NCBI RefSeq assembly: GCF_010093815.1
Contig: NW_022985557.1
Span: 620,001 to 684,000, forward strand
DNA from: Pseudovirgaria hyperparasitica
Taxonomy: Eukaryota; Ascomycota; Dothideomycetes; Acrospermales; Acrospermaceae
Direction: 5' to 3'
Length of the DNA stretch: 64,000 nucleotides
Part shown: positions 42,960 through 54,503 of the stretch, piece by piece
Numbering within the stretch: the stretch's first letter is position 1
How the letters are laid out: every line of letters starts with the position of its first letter
Program-made: the position numbers and the translations under genes
The notes under the pieces: generated by a model
What the model was told of the DNA's origin: nothing
What the model saw: the letters and a program-made list of their open reading frames with translations, nothing else
Database searches by the model: none

Positions 42960-43437
42960 AGCGGAATGTCTGGACTCTTAAATGTCGTGCCAGTGCGTAG
43001 CAGTGGTCGGAACAGATAATTTACTTCTTAGAGAATGACCTTGGTCTACTGTATTATCTGGCAGATCTTCACTAGTATCGCAGTGTAATATGTTGATAGG
43101 CTAGCTATAGAAAGTTGGTAGTTTGACGTCAGCTATAATTAGCCGTTCCGATCCAGTACGGTTTTACTATTTCGCCTCCTTTGGGATTTGTAGAGCGAGT
43201 GACGACTACTGTGGCGAAGATTGTATATAGACACGTAGTGGTGCAAAGAAATTTGCATCACGATCGTCATGGTGCTCTACGAGGAAATCAATGCTTTTAT
43301 TGTTTAGGATGCCGAAAAAGACGTGTGATGGATGTGGGTCGAATAGGGTTCGTCTTGAAGTAATAGACAAGCACTGCATAACAGAAGGAACTACGATATG
43401 TATCTTCAACCTGGGATTCTCTTCCTCACAAGATTTC
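42960..43437. other. Convergent spacer between the two NTase-like genes
   Basis: The 3' flanks of both genes meet here. No coding frame is supported. Confidence 0.5.
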
Positions 43438-44245
43438 CTAACACCCATCGCGCTCTTCTCTCCACGGTTCGGATATTGATCCTTTCAGCATGAACCGTGT
43501 TTCGAACAATTCATGGGGCAGCATCACTTGTAATAACCTTTCCTTCTTGTCTTCCGTAACCTTCCGCCACATCGACATCGTCTCGACGTGACAAGTGGGC
43601 AACACACTGGCTGCTAGCGAAATGTCCAACTTTCCTTCGCCTCCCATCAATTCTGCGTTACGTTGATGCGCCCATTCCACGTCGGTCTTTCCTTTGAGAT
43701 CCAAGTTTGTGATTCCCCAATCATAATCCAGGTTCGCTCCATCAACAATATCGCACAGCGATACCAGGTCGTATTTGTCCAAGTAGCTCTGTACTAAATC
43801 CGGTAGTGGTGCATACGGAACTCCGTTTGAGCTTCTCCACACAGAAACTTGGTCAATCGGTATTCGGGCATGGAGAGATGGCACCAGGCAGAACTCATAG
43901 TCTACCTCAGTTCCCCGAAACCATGTGTACATGTGCGCGAACGACATGGGCTGAGGATACCGCTTCTCATTTGTTTGTGTGTATTCCTCATGCTGTCGTA
44001 TTATATCCGCAGCCTCATCCACCTTTTCAGTCGCTACACAAATCTCCCACTTCTGTTCAGATGTTAAGATCATAGTATTCTCAATAAGATTTCTTTGGAC
44101 TTACGTCTCGTACTCGTAGCGCACCATAAAACATGAGTGCGGAGACGCCAACAACACAACACGGGATCCCATTCTGTTCTAGAAGGCACGTCACATCGCG
44201 AATTTCGAAGGTCCCATGTCCGCCGCATGATGCCAGCCTCTTCAT
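43438..44245 (-). CDS. Fungal protein of unknown function, degenerate nucleotidyltransferase-like
   Basis: Two minus-strand exons, 44105..44245 and 43438..44052, encode 251 residues. The 52-nt intron has donor GTAAGT and acceptor GAACAG, and the phase-0 join reads RVRDKWEICVAT. Start is the ATG at 44245 (MKRLASCGGHGTF). The segment GIPCCVVGVSALMFYGALRV, then RDKWEICVAT, has the layout of a nucleotidyltransferase helix-turn-strand, but the canonical D-x-D is E-I-C here, so catalysis is doubtful. YDLVSLCDIVDGANLDYDWG and LDLKGKTDVEWA recur in a lineage-expanded fungal family that I recall without a function. No signal peptide or membrane helix. It faces the NTase-fold gene tail to tail across 478 bases. 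Confidence 0.72.
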
Positions 44246-44714
44246 GTTGTCTTGTTGAGTCTTATCTGGTCGTCCTTAGCAATGTGCGGTCGTAACCTGA
44301 TGCATCGAAGTGAATGCAAATGGTTACCTAGCGGGCGTTAGACGATGATATAGTGGAGCCTTAGGCCGTACTAGTGCGGTCCCGGTTAGTCCGTGGGCGA
44401 CGCCAAGATCTCCGCCCTTGGCACCTTCCCGATTAAGCAGTTGTCAACATTGAACCATCCATGATATTCGTGACTCGTGCAGGTATCCGCATACTTGACT
44501 AGACACAACATACTCGACCATACACTTGACCCGGTCCCGCTTTCCCACTCGGCCAGTGATCCAAACATGGATGGTGATCGACGGCCAGCCACTCAATCTT
44601 CATTGATCACCGAGCTCGAACGAGATGCTATAAAGGCGTGCCACGGTGTCGACAATTGTGCCGCACCTCGTCCCTCTCTATCTCCTTGGAGGTCCCTGGA
44701 ACACTTCTGTCGCC
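44246..44714. other. Divergent promoter region
   Basis: The spacer serves the minus-strand NTase-like gene and the plus-strand DPP IV gene. No additional gene is seen. Confidence 0.5.
44629..44634 (+). promoter_or_regulatory. TATA-like box of the DPP IV gene
   Basis: TATAAA lies 81 bases before the chosen ATG of the peptidase gene, a plausible distance for a fungal core promoter. Confidence 0.5.
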
Positions 44715-47081
44715 ATGCTGTACTTCCTCTCACTCGCCGCCGTCGCCCTGAGCAGTCTCGTTTACGCCATCGACCCTCCGCGTGTGCCGCACCAACCGCT
44801 CGGCAATGGCGGCAACATCCTCGCTTTCAACGAAACTATCCCAACCAGCTTCTCTGCTCGAACCCTGGCATTTGACTGGGTCTCTACTGCCGACGGCGAG
44901 GACGGCGTGTACATCTTTAGCGATGACGATGGTGCTCTGACTTTCCAGAATGTCGTCACCGGTGAGCAGACGGAGTTCCTGGCTGCCGACAAGATCCCCT
45001 CAGACTACCACGAGTACTGGATCAAACCAGATTTGACACAGGTCTTATGGAGCGTAAATTACACGAAACAGTACCGCTACTCGTACTTTGCGGACTACCT
45101 CGTTCAGGATGTCGCCAGTGGAGAGCTCACGCCGCTGGTAGAGGACCAGGCTGGGGACTTGCAGTATGCAGAATGGAGTCCGACTGAGAACCAGATTGCC
45201 TTTGTTCGTGGGAACAACATCTTCGTCTGGAGCGCTGGTAAAGTCTCGCAAATTACTGAGGATGGTGATGCAGATCACTTCAACGGCGTGCCAGACTGGG
45301 TGTATGAAGAGGAGATTTTTGGCGGTCGCTCGACGCTGTGGTTTTCTCCCGATGGCGAGTACATTGCCTTCCTCAGCTTCGACGAGTCGGGTGTCAAGAC
45401 GTTCCGCATCCCGTACTACATGGATAATCAGGAGCTTGCGCCGCCTTATCCAAGAGAGTTGGAACTGAGGTATCCCAAAGTGGGCGAGACGAACCCGACT
45501 GTGTCGTTTCATCTTCTGAAACTAGACTCATTGGAGACTTCAGAGGTGCCTATCGATGCTTTTGAGGCGGACGATCTTGTCATTGGCGAGGTTTCGTGGC
45601 TTACGGATGGACATTCTGATGTTATCTACCGTGCGTTCAATCGCGTGCAGGACCAGGAAAAGCATGTAGTCGTCAAGGTCGAGGCAGGATCATCTTCAGT
45701 AACTCGCGAGCGTGATGGCACAGACGGATGGCTCGACAACACTCTCTCTATTGTGTACTTGGGAGAGACTTCTAGTGGCAACGCGACCTATCGCACGAAC
45801 TCGACGACCTACTATTTGGACGTGTCTGATGTATCTGGCTGGAACCACATCTACCTCTATCCAGTGCATGGCGGCAAGGAGATTGCTCTCACCAGCGGCG
45901 AATGGGAGGTGAGGTCCATTTTGAAGGTCGACAACTCGAGAAACCTCGTCTACTACACTTCGACCGAACACCACAGCACAGAGTCGCACGTCTACTCGGT
46001 CAACTACCAGACCTTGGAAAAGACTGCACTAGTCGACGACTCCGTCCCTGCAATGTACGAAGCATCATTCTCCACTGGCGGAACCTACTACATCCTCAAC
46101 TACCGCGGTCCTGACGTTCCCTATCAAGAGCTGTACAATGTTAATTCCAGCGAGCCTATTCGTGCCATCTCTGACAACAAGGCGCTCTATGACCGTCTCC
46201 ACACCTACAACCTGCCCAACATAACCTACTTTGAACTCGAGCACCCCGAAGGCTTCACTCTCAATGCCATGCTCCGCCTTCCACCCAACTTTGACCCCTC
46301 CAAGCAATACCCGGTCATCTTCCTCCCGTACGGCGGTCCTGGCGCGCAAGAAGTCACCAAAGCTTTCCAATCCCTCAACTGGGACGCCTACGTGACGTCT
46401 GACCCCGAGCTCGAATTCGTCACATACACCGTCGACAACCGTGGCACCGGCTTCAAGGGCCGCGACTTCCGCGCTTCCGTGACCAGTCGTCTCGGATACC
46501 TCGAGCCACGCGACCAAGTCTGGGCCGCAAAGCAGCTCGCCGAGCAGAACCCCTGGGTCGCGACAGACAAGATCGGCATGTGGGGCTGGTCGTATGGCGG
46601 ATACCTCACGTCCAAGACGCTTGAGCTAGCCGACCCGATCTTCAGCTTCGGCGTCATAACTGCTCCCGTCACCGACTGGCGCTTCTACGACAGCATGTAC
46701 ACGGAGCGCTACATGAAGACGCCCGCCCTCAACCCGGCCGGCTACAATATCTCGGGCGTCTACAACACCACCGGCTTCAAGACTGTCGACGGCGGCTTTC
46801 TGATCCAGCATGGCAGCGGCGATGATAATGTGCACTGGCAGAATAGCGCTGTCCTTGTTGACCGTCTTGTCGGTGCGGGCGTCGGCCCGGAGCGCATGCA
46901 GGTGCAGTGGTTCACGGACAGCGATCATGGGATTATGTATAATGGCGCGAATTCGTTCCTGTATAAGCAGCTTACGCGCTTTGTCTGGCAGATGAAGAAT
47001 CGCAAGGACGGGGCTGTGCAGCATCAGTGGAGCAAGCGTGCGGATAGGGGGGCTGGGGGGTATTTGGTTGTGGACGGGTAG
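44715..47081 (+). CDS. Secreted dipeptidyl peptidase IV (S9B family)
   Basis: This intronless gene encodes 788 residues. The start at 44715 gives a signal peptide ([18 protein letters not shown]); the frame is open 23 codons further upstream but those residues do not look like a leader. DPP IV removes N-terminal X-Pro/X-Ala dipeptides outside the cell. The N-terminal beta-propeller carries the substrate-binding Glu pair in [13 protein letters not shown]. The C-terminal hydrolase has the nucleophile in [14 protein letters not shown], the likely Asp in [13 protein letters not shown] and the His in TDSDHGIMY. The oxyanion-side Tyr region LPYGGPGAQ is also present. Many N-x-S/T sites fit a glycoprotein. 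There is no transmembrane anchor, which separates it from vacuolar DapB-type enzymes. A polyadenylation-like AATAAA follows at 47129. Confidence 0.96.
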   Translation: MLYFLSLAAVALSSLVYAIDPPRVPHQPLGNGGNILAFNETIPTSFSARTLAFDWVSTADGEDGVYIFSDDDGALTFQNVVTGEQTEFLAADKIPSDYHEYWIKPDLTQVLWSVNYTKQYRYSYFADYLVQDVASGELTPLVEDQAGDLQYAEWSPTENQIAFVRGNNIFVWSAGKVSQITEDGDADHFNGVPDWVYEEEIFGGRSTLWFSPDGEYIAFLSFDESGVKTFRIPYYMDNQELAPPYPRELELRYPKVGETNPTVSFHLLKLDSLETSEVPIDAFEADDLVIGEVSWLTDGHSDVIYRAFNRVQDQEKHVVVKVEAGSSSVTRERDGTDGWLDNTLSIVYLGETSSGNATYRTNSTTYYLDVSDVSGWNHIYLYPVHGGKEIALTSGEWEVRSILKVDNSRNLVYYTSTEHHSTESHVYSVNYQTLEKTALVDDSVPAMYEASFSTGGTYYILNYRGPDVPYQELYNVNSSEPIRAISDNKALYDRLHTYNLPNITYFELEHPEGFTLNAMLRLPPNFDPSKQYPVIFLPYGGPGAQEVTKAFQSLNWDAYVTSDPELEFVTYTVDNRGTGFKGRDFRASVTSRLGYLEPRDQVWAAKQLAEQNPWVATDKIGMWGWSYGGYLTSKTLELADPIFSFGVITAPVTDWRFYDSMYTERYMKTPALNPAGYNISGVYNTTGFKTVDGGFLIQHGSGDDNVHWQNSAVLVDRLVGAGVGPERMQVQWFTDSDHGIMYNGANSFLYKQLTRFVWQMKNRKDGAVQHQWSKRADRGAGGYLVVDG

Positions 47082-47998
47082 ACCTGTGAAGCTGTCTGTG
47101 TGTCTGTGTGTCTGCCTTGTCCTTGTCTAATAAACACAACATGTATATTCCGAAATGAGTCTGAAGTTACGTCTGTGTGTTGGTTGTTGATGTGTAGTTT
47201 GTTTGCCGGCCGGTGTCCTGCCTCGGAGTCCGTCCGTATCTAGGTTTGGTAGTCCACGATCCACGATCCGCGATTCACGGCCCCGTCCCGTATACTAACA
47301 GACTAGCAGACGTCATAACTTTCGTCATGTCGTCATACGTATCTATGTAGTGCCGCTGTATAGTCCTGATCGATCCATCCATCCGTCCAAGTCGCACTAC
47401 ACGTACCATTTATCAGCAACCTACCCAATATGACCAAATCCAACCAAACCCAACCCAACAGGAATGAATGAATGAACGAATTAATTGCATTGCGACTTCT
47501 GTCATCCGAATTCATTCGATCCGCCATGATTTTCACGATTCTTTCGGGGTTCTGGTTTTGGTTCGGTTTAATGGCTTGAGATGCGTGGTGGGAGAGTGGG
47601 AGAAGGGGACTGATTCAGAGGAGGAATGAATGGATGGGATAGCGATGACGCAGGTACTTAATATGCGCTATCGACACACGGGGTGCTGACCAACAATTGT
47701 ATGACTGATGGATGCTGGCGGAGGAGGCGTGACAAGGATGTCAGCAAACAGCGGAGCGTTGGGAATGGTGTTGGTCGCATATTTGAATGAGTGGGTGGTT
47801 GGATGTATGTACGTATGTATATAGTCGCATGTCATCGCATGGGATATAATGTAATAAGACAGTCTCTTCACCCTCATAATCCGCAGATCAAGACTACGTG
47901 AGACTCAGCGCAATTCATTCCGACCAGTTCCAACCTATCTACCCTCCCTCCGCCTCGCACATCCCGCAATTCCCATCCCCCCTACAAACCCCCCCAAA
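47082..47998. other. Intergenic, no gene seen
   Basis: This is the 3' flank of the DPP IV gene and the promoter of the monooxygenase gene. It has short degenerate repeats such as GTGTGTCTGTGTGTCTG near 47095 and CCACGATCCACGATCCGCG near 47250. No coding frame is supported. Confidence 0.5.
47129..47134 (+). terminator. Polyadenylation-like signal after DPP IV gene
   Basis: AATAAA stands 48 bases after the stop codon. Position and motif agree with a fungal 3' end; fungal signals are loose, so confidence is moderate. Confidence 0.45.
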
Positions 47999-49242
47999 AT
48001 GCCACGTCTCAAAGTCCTCATCTGCGGCGGCGGATGCGCCGGACCAGCACTCGCATTCTGGCTCGCGCGCAGCGGCCACGACATCACGATCATCGAGCGA
48101 CACACCGCGCTGCGGGCCTCAGGCGCACAAATCGACCTGCGCGCACAAGGCATCGAAGTAGTACGACGAATGGGCCTACTAGACGCCGTGCGAGCCCAGC
48201 GCGTAGACGAAGACGGGGTATCAATGGTCGACACACACGGACGGGTGCTGGGGAAGATCGGAGCGAACACGACGGGCAAGGGGGCGCAGACGGCGACGTC
48301 GGAGTACGAGATTATGAGGGGGGATCTTGTGCGGATATGTATGATGCGACGGTGAGGGAGGAAGGGGTGCGGTATGTGTTTGGGGTGACGGTGGAGGGGT
48401 TCGAGCAGGATGATGGTGATGATGGGGGTGTGGTGGTGCGGTTGTCGGATGGGACGGCGGAGCGGTATGATTTGCTGGTTGGTGCTGATGGGCAGGGCTC
48501 GCGGATACGCAGGGCGATGATGCCGGCTGTTGCGCCGGATCCGGTGTGTTCGCTGGGGATGTACATGGCGTATTTCTTCATTCCGCGGATTGAGAGCGAT
48601 ACGAAGACTCGTAGTACGTACGCTGCTCCTGGGTCCCGGATGATGATGCGGCGAACGCATAGCCCGACCGAGAGTCAGGCGTACTTTATCCTCAAGGATA
48701 GTGACCCGGAACTGCGCTCCCTGCCACGCGCACCTGTGGATGTGCAGAAGGCTTTCTGGACACAGCGCTTCCAGGACGCGGGCTGGCAAGCGGAGCGCTT
48801 CACGGCTGCCATGGCGTCGACGGAGAACTTCTACTGCCACGAGGTCGCGCAAATCAAGATCGCGAGCTGGCATCGGGGTCGTGTCGTACTGCTCGCAGAC
48901 GCGGCGCATTGCCCGTCGCCGTTCACGGCTATGGGGACGACGAGTGCCTTCGTCGGCGCATATGTGCTGGCCGGAGAACTTGAGGCGAGCGGGGGAGACG
49001 TGGTGCGCGCGCTGGAGAAGTACGAGAGTACGCTGAGACCGTTTGTCGAGGAGATTCAGAAGCTGAATACGTCGCTGGTTCGGCTGGCGTATCCGCAGAC
49101 GGTGCTGGGCGTGCGCATTCTGCAGCTTATCTTTGCGGTTGTGAGTTTTCTGCGCATTCCACAGCTTATAGCGCGCTTTTCGGATGGCGATAAGGGTGGC
49201 TGGCGGTTGCCGGAGTATCCTATGCTTCGCAAGGGGAGGTGA
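47999..49242 (+). pseudogene. FAD-dependent monooxygenase, split by a one-base frameshift
   Basis: Two overlapping frames together make a complete PHBH-like flavoprotein monooxygenase. The first (from the ATG at 47999) has the dinucleotide-binding LICGGGCAGPALAFWLARSG and MRGDLVR. The second carries YDATVREEGVRYVFGV, the DG motif region LLVGADGQGSRIRRAM, the GD motif VVLLADAAHCPSPFTAMGTT, and ends at 49242. At 48335-48340 the sequence goes from the codon for Ile (ATA) to TG and then TATGAT. One missing base there explains the shift, since relatives read RILYDA. No intron signals fit. The remainder is intact, so this is either a very recent pseudogene or a sequence error. The codon third positions are strongly G/C, which gives long antisense frames. 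A hydrophobic C-terminal segment (ILQLIFAVVSFL) may attach it to a membrane. Confidence 0.82.
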
Positions 49243-50166
49243 TGCTGCCAGTTGGTTTCTTGTTGTGGTATCTGAGGCGTGGAGAATGACGCGAATGTAT
49301 GGATAGGATGAGAGTCTTTGCTTGCCGGAGTTGTCGTATATTATAGCATAGGCCCGAGTTGTTTCAGGGGAATCTAATCATTGAGTTCTACGTGGAGGAT
49401 CACTCAGGGGTTTGTTCGAGGGTTTTAGGGTCTAGCCACACTGGAGGTTGTTCTTTTTAGTGATTGATCCAGGATACACATGTTGGCTTGTTACATTGAA
49501 GGAAACAAGAAGACGCTCAGTGAGTCAACGAATCGAACGCCACGATGAGGAAGTGTGTTTGGGATATGTCAGTGTTACTGTTGTTGCCCAGGAGCACTTT
49601 ATGGGCGCACATAGATTGGAGGTCGGTATTTGAGTTTTCATAGTATTGTGCGTTTATAGGCTCACTGATGTAAGATACGTAGCCACATTTGTTTGAATCG
49701 TCTCTTTCAAGGAAGCTTAAAGGGGGCGCTATATTTGTCTTCTTAGGGGTTCTTGTGGTCTCGGAATCTGGTCAGTTGTGCCTAGCCTAGGTTAGATATC
49801 ATAATTGCAGCCAACCTTAGCGTAATTTCAAGTGAAAGCATCTACCCACGATGCTGATATGGCTAGTAATGATCATTGAAACGTTGTTGGGATGTGTAGA
49901 GAATATGTAACTATATGAGGACTGATGACTTAGTAAGTAGATCGCCTGGCTAGCCTATACCGGCCTAGCGTATCATGACCCTTGCACCAGCCACACGCCC
50001 CACAGTATCAATGCCTCACGTTGCCTTCTTCACTTGCTCACTCCACTACCTACTCGCGCAGGATCCTTTCCACACGACTGACCTACATCATCGCTACTCA
50101 AATCTTCATTATATTCACGACTGGCGCTCTTGACCGTGCATTTGATCCTCGCTCTGTCCTGGCACC
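49243..50166. other. Intergenic, no gene seen
   Basis: No supported gene. The right end is the Cwc25 promoter and a pyrimidine-rich leader. Confidence 0.5.
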
Positions 50167-51213
50167 ATGGGTGGCGATCTCAACTTGAAGAAGTCATGGC
50201 ACCCCAACCTCCTCAAGAATCAGCGCAGGGTCTACGATGAGGAAAAGAAAGCTCTGGAAGAGCGCAAGCAAATCGACAAGCTTATCCGTGAGCGCCAAGA
50301 GGAGCGTCAGATTGAAGAACTACAGAAACTGCAAGAAACAGCTGGAGGACAGCGAAAGCAAAACAGGGTGGAATGGATGTACAGTGGTGCGCCAGCAGGA
50401 GATGGAGGAGGATCCCGGCCGGCCGAAGAGATGGAAGGGTTTCTGCTGGGAAAAAGACGCATCGATACACTGCTGAAATCGGATGCAAAGAAAGCTGTTG
50501 AGCCACAGAAGGATCTTGGTGCGGCGCCTTTGCCGGTTGTGAATGCACGAGATACAGCTGCGAAGATCAGGGACGATCCCCTGCTAGCGATTAAGAAGCA
50601 AGAGCAGGCTGCATTAGAATCTATTATGAATGATCCCGGGACGAGACACCAGCTTCTCAAGCATGCGGGCAGGCCGGAGAGGAGTCACAGCCACAGGCAT
50701 AAGAGTGATCGCGGCGACAGAAGGAGATCAAGATCACCAAGGCGAGACGATAGAAGGAGGTCAAGATCACCCAGACGTGAGGAACGGCGGTACAGACATA
50801 GGTCGCGGTCTCCGCGAAGACAAGAACGATCAGACCGCAGATCAAGGTCTCCACGGCATCACGAGCGCAGAGAGCACAAGACAAATTACCGGCAGTCTTC
50901 AGACAGACGGCAATCAGATAGACCGCCCCCAGACAGGAGACAATCGGACAAGCGATCACCGGACCGAGAAGCAGAACGAGCGCGCAGACTTGCTGAGATG
51001 CAGGCAGCAGCGGCCGACGTGGAGACGAGTAGGAAGCAGCGCATTGAGATTGTTGAGCAGCAGGAAAGGGAACAGAAGGCCCGAGACGACGCGCGGCGCG
51101 AGAAGGATAACGGGCGATTCGGATCAAGCATCCGCAGACAGGCGGACAATGTCGATCTCGGCGAGCGACTGCAGAGGTCAAGGGGAACACTCGAGAAGGT
51201 CGACGCGTATTGA
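50167..51213 (+). CDS. CWC25: Pre-mRNA splicing factor Cwc25
   Basis: This intronless gene encodes 348 residues. Cwc25 joins the activated spliceosome and promotes the first transesterification step. The N-terminus [20 protein letters not shown] is the diagnostic CBF1-interacting/Cir_N-type segment. It is followed by a charged helix ([19 protein letters not shown]) and [10 protein letters not shown], then the FLLGKRRID motif typical of the family. The second half is an Arg/Ser domain with many RRSRSPRR units (about residues 175-260) and a final Arg/Glu-rich helix. The start is fixed by conservation of the [13 protein letters not shown] opening. The length is usual for filamentous fungi. Confidence 0.95.
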   Translation: MGGDLNLKKSWHPNLLKNQRRVYDEEKKALEERKQIDKLIRERQEERQIEELQKLQETAGGQRKQNRVEWMYSGAPAGDGGGSRPAEEMEGFLLGKRRIDTLLKSDAKKAVEPQKDLGAAPLPVVNARDTAAKIRDDPLLAIKKQEQAALESIMNDPGTRHQLLKHAGRPERSHSHRHKSDRGDRRRSRSPRRDDRRRSRSPRREERRYRHRSRSPRRQERSDRRSRSPRHHERREHKTNYRQSSDRRQSDRPPPDRRQSDKRSPDREAERARRLAEMQAAAADVETSRKQRIEIVEQQEREQKARDDARREKDNGRFGSSIRRQADNVDLGERLQRSRGTLEKVDAY

Positions 51214-52043
51214 GACTGATGATCATGAATATTTCGCATAGACTTGCAGGCGCTTAAACACGGATACCCTTGTTAATACAACAATCTATACATAGTACTT
51301 CTCAACCGTGCTGAAATCACATCATGGAGCACGGTAAGGAAATTGAAGAATGTAAACATCGTCCAAGCTCGTATTCGCTGCTATACCCACGCCATGCTGT
51401 TTCACTCATGCATGAAACGGATTCTAGAAGCAAAACGCATGCAGTCCAGAATGTTCGGAGACAAGTCCAGACCAAAAAACACCAATTCACGTGACGAGAC
51501 GGCAGTCTCATCTGTCCCAATGCGGCTAGACGCCCCCAATTCGTAGCAGCGAGACGAGCCCGAGCCCGAGTTATTGAAGTTGGCGACTTTCCCCGGGTGG
51601 CACTAGTAGGGGCGGATTGGAGGACGCTGATTGGTTGGGAGGATTGCCATTGCATGCGTGAAATGATGAATTGCGCATCACGACTCTTTTTGCTGTGCCC
51701 TGCTTCTACTTTCTGCTTTGTACACTAATTGTTACCTTCCTGTCAACCTTGCTCTCGGTCCTACTCCTTCACCCTTCACTCACTCACTCACTCACTCCAC
51801 GCAAATAGCCGTCACTCTGTCTGACTCTTCTTCACCAACCATATCTACTCTGTCCCAAACATTCCCATCGTCTCCCCCGCGACCCTTGATCCCGCACCGC
51901 GCTGCCGTCGCTCCATGCGCGCCTAATTCGGTCTCCCGGTTTATCCACTCGCAACCGTGCCCGCGCTCCTCAACCCCGGCACGCCTACGATCGATCCGCG
52001 ACTTTCCTATTGCACACGCGCATACACACATTTGACAGCAACA
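51214..52043. other. Intergenic with CT-rich leader of the Rho3 gene
   Basis: No gene is seen. A short (ACTC)n run at about 51776-51798 and C/T-rich sequence lead into the Rho3 start. Confidence 0.5.
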
Positions 52044-53068
52044 ATGAAGTTTTCGGCTCCCTGTGGTGGGAATCAGTCCGTACAGCGGAAACTGGTGCTT
52101 CTGTGGGTGTTGCCTGGTTGGACTGGGGTGCGGACAAACGGAGATGCTAATGATGAGATGACAGAGGAGATGGTGCGGCTGGAAAGACGAGTCTGCTGAA
52201 TGTGTTTACGAGAGGGTGAGTTCTGCGTGTGGTAGTGGTGCGTGTGGATGAGTGCTGACGGTGGTGTGCGACAGGTACTTTCCTACAGTATAGTGAGTAT
52301 GTTTCGGGCAAGCTTATGATCAGGTGGCTTACGTCGCATGCGCTGCGCAGCGAACCAACGGTTTTCGGTATGTCTGGTCTATCGACAGAAGAATCTCGAT
52401 TGTATGCTAACTTATGGTGCAGAGAACTATGTCCACGGTATGCCTGCCTTCAATGATATGACGCCTACTCCATCTAATGCGCCCACATAGACATTTACAT
52501 CGACGACACCCACATCGAACTAAGTCTCTGGGACACGGCAGGACAGGAGGAATTCGACCGATTACGGAGTCTGTCATATGATGATACCCATGCGATAATG
52601 CTATGCTTTAGCGTACGCCTGTCTCGATCGATGGAGCAAGCCGCATCTTTGCAAGCTAACACGATCCAACCAGGTCGATTCCCCTCAATCGCTCGAGAAC
52701 GTAGAAACAAAATGGAAAGCCGAAATTGCAGAGAACTGCCCGGGAGTCAAGCTTGTGCTTGTCGCGCTCAAATGCGATCTGCGCAAGCGAGAAGACGATG
52801 ACGGGGATGATGAAAACACAGAACCTGCGCAGCTCATCATGTACGAAGAGGGGCTCAAGGCTGCAGAGAGGATAAAGGCGCTGCGATATATGGGTAGGTG
52901 ACCATATTAGTGCCGCTTGATTTCAAACATGGATCACCCGCTGACCAGACGATAGAATGCTCAGCGAAAAAGAACCGTGGCGTCAACGAGGCCTTTACCG
53001 AAGCCGCGCGTGTCGCCCTCCAAGTCAAGACCAGCAAAGACAAGGAAGGCAGCTGTGTCGTCATGTGA
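52044..53068 (+). CDS. RHO3: Rho3-type small GTPase, eight exons
   Basis: Exons are 52044..52102, 52165..52215, 52276..52293, 52351..52367, 52423..52437, 52491..52612, 52674..52893 and 52956..53068, giving 204 residues. Every junction is in phase. Exons 3-5 are only 18, 17 and 15 nt long and together encode the switch I region. Assembled motifs are: P-loop [12 protein letters not shown] (relatives usually have GDGACGKTS); effector YFPTVYEPTVFENYVHDIYI; switch [21 protein letters not shown]; base-recognition motifs LVALKCDLR and [10 protein letters not shown]; and a C-terminal CVVM CAAX box for prenylation. The VQRKL opening and the FENYVHD and LSYDDTH segments point to Rho3 rather than Rho1 or Cdc42. 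Rho3 controls polarised secretion. A charged insert ([11 protein letters not shown]) sits in the Rho-specific region. Confidence 0.95.
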
Positions 53069-53926
53069 GAAGACTATCCTCTCATAAGACGCATTCAACG
53101 ATACCCGCCCATCACATCACTACAAACTCAAAACACCCGACACATATTCCCGTACCAGCCATGCCGAGCATACATATATACACACATTCACACATTCACA
53201 CACACACACAGACGCACACGATTCCCATTCTAATTGTCCCGCCCTACCATTATTCACGAAGCACATCTGTACACCATATCCGCCCCTTACCCTCGTGCCA
53301 TCTTCTTAATGCGACTGCACAACTGCGCCGTGCGGGACGTGAAGGACATGCCACCCTCTTGTTTCCACACAAAGTTTTTGCATCTCTCATTACTTGTACT
53401 ATTACTCTCGGGAGGAACGCAGTTGTTTACCTCCTTGTCTTTTTATTCCATCTTAATTAGCGATTTTTTTTTGCAAGCACTCTTTTCTGTTGTTCCCGGG
53501 GGAAGGGCCGGGCAGGAACGAAAGAAGAAAGAAGGAAGGAGCGTAGGAAGGAAGGAAGGTGCAGAAAGAGACGGTACCTTCTAGGGGCCTGGTACAGTTG
53601 AAGGGAGGAAACTCGGTGACGGTCGATCAAAAAGTTGAGATATTCCGGGATGGCGCCCGTGAATAGGGACGCTGTAAGTTGTGCTAGTAATAATAACGAA
53701 AAACGAAAGAAGAAAGTATTTTTTTGCTTGATGCCCTGCCTGAATCTATCGAGTGTTTGTCCGTCTGTACATGTAGGATTGGCGTCCAACTCACGTGCTT
53801 GGTATTATCACGCTTTTGCTATGTATACATGATCACTACATCCCACCACCACCCAAACAACGCATTATATCTCTATCATACACCAACCACTCCATTCCCA
53901 CCCTTCCCGCCTCCCTAAACCTAAAC
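53069..53926. other. Convergent spacer with simple repeats
   Basis: This holds the 3' flanks of Rho3 and of the minus-strand Asterix gene. It contains (CA)n near 53185-53217, GGAAGGAAGG runs near 53535-53560 and A/G-rich stretches. No gene is supported. Confidence 0.55.
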
Positions 53927-54503
53927 CTAAGCAGGAACAGCCCCCGGCGCCCCCGTCCCCGTCCCTTGCTGTCCAAACCCAGCAGGCTGCGGCATGAACA
54001 ACTGCATATAACACACGCCCAGCGCCATCACACTCATGCCCACACCAAAGATGCCCGATGTCGCAGAACTACCAGATGAGCCTGAGCCGGATGCCTCGGC
54101 GAGATAGCCTTGCAGCGAGAGCACGAGGGCGACCCAGCCGATCATTTTGTTGCGGGTGAAGATCTTGTTTTGGGTGTTAGTTAGTGATATTGGGGATTGG
54201 GGGAGGGAGATACAAGGGAAGGAATGTGATAAGGGGAAGAGGGGCGGATAACAGAGGAGGATACGTACGGCGGCCATGGGGAGGGTTTGCGACATTGTGC
54301 CCATCATGTCTGGGGCGGCGGCGTCGTCTTTGGGAGCGGTGTAGGGGACGGCTGTTTGTTTGGGTTAGTTTGCGGGTTGGATGGGGAGAGTAGAGCACGT
54401 GATTTGAGTGTATATGGGGTGTTTTTGAGAGAGAGAGAGAGGTAGGGGAGGAGGGAGGGTACGTACCTAAGTCCGGCCGGCGCATGTCTTTCTTGGTTGC
54501 CAT
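53927..54503 (-). CDS. Asterix/WDR83OS homologue, PAT-complex ER protein
   Basis: Three minus-strand exons, 54467..54503, 54269..54351 and 53927..54163, encode 118 residues. The Asterix family (formerly UPF0139) forms the intramembrane PAT chaperone complex with CCDC47 in animals and helps fold multipass proteins at the ER. The assembled N-terminus MATKKDMRRPDLAVPYTAPK and the following PDMMGTMSQTLPMAAIFTR match the family. IGWVALVLSLQGYLAEAS is the first membrane helix, and GIFGVGMSVMALGVCYMQLF is the second. The C-terminus is Gly/Ala/Pro-rich. Junctions (donors GTACGT twice; acceptors AACAG and ACAAG) keep the phase. The first exon is only 37 nt. Confidence 0.9.

Noticed and set aside
47935-48909. 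324-codon minus-strand frame
   Set aside because: It is antisense to the FAD monooxygenase and reads as Arg/His/Pro-rich noise from GC-rich third positions.
53914-53932. CCTAAACCTAAACCTAA as interstitial telomere repeat
   Set aside because: It is under three copies, lacks the fungal TTAGGG form and overlaps the stop of the Asterix gene; coincidence is likelier.
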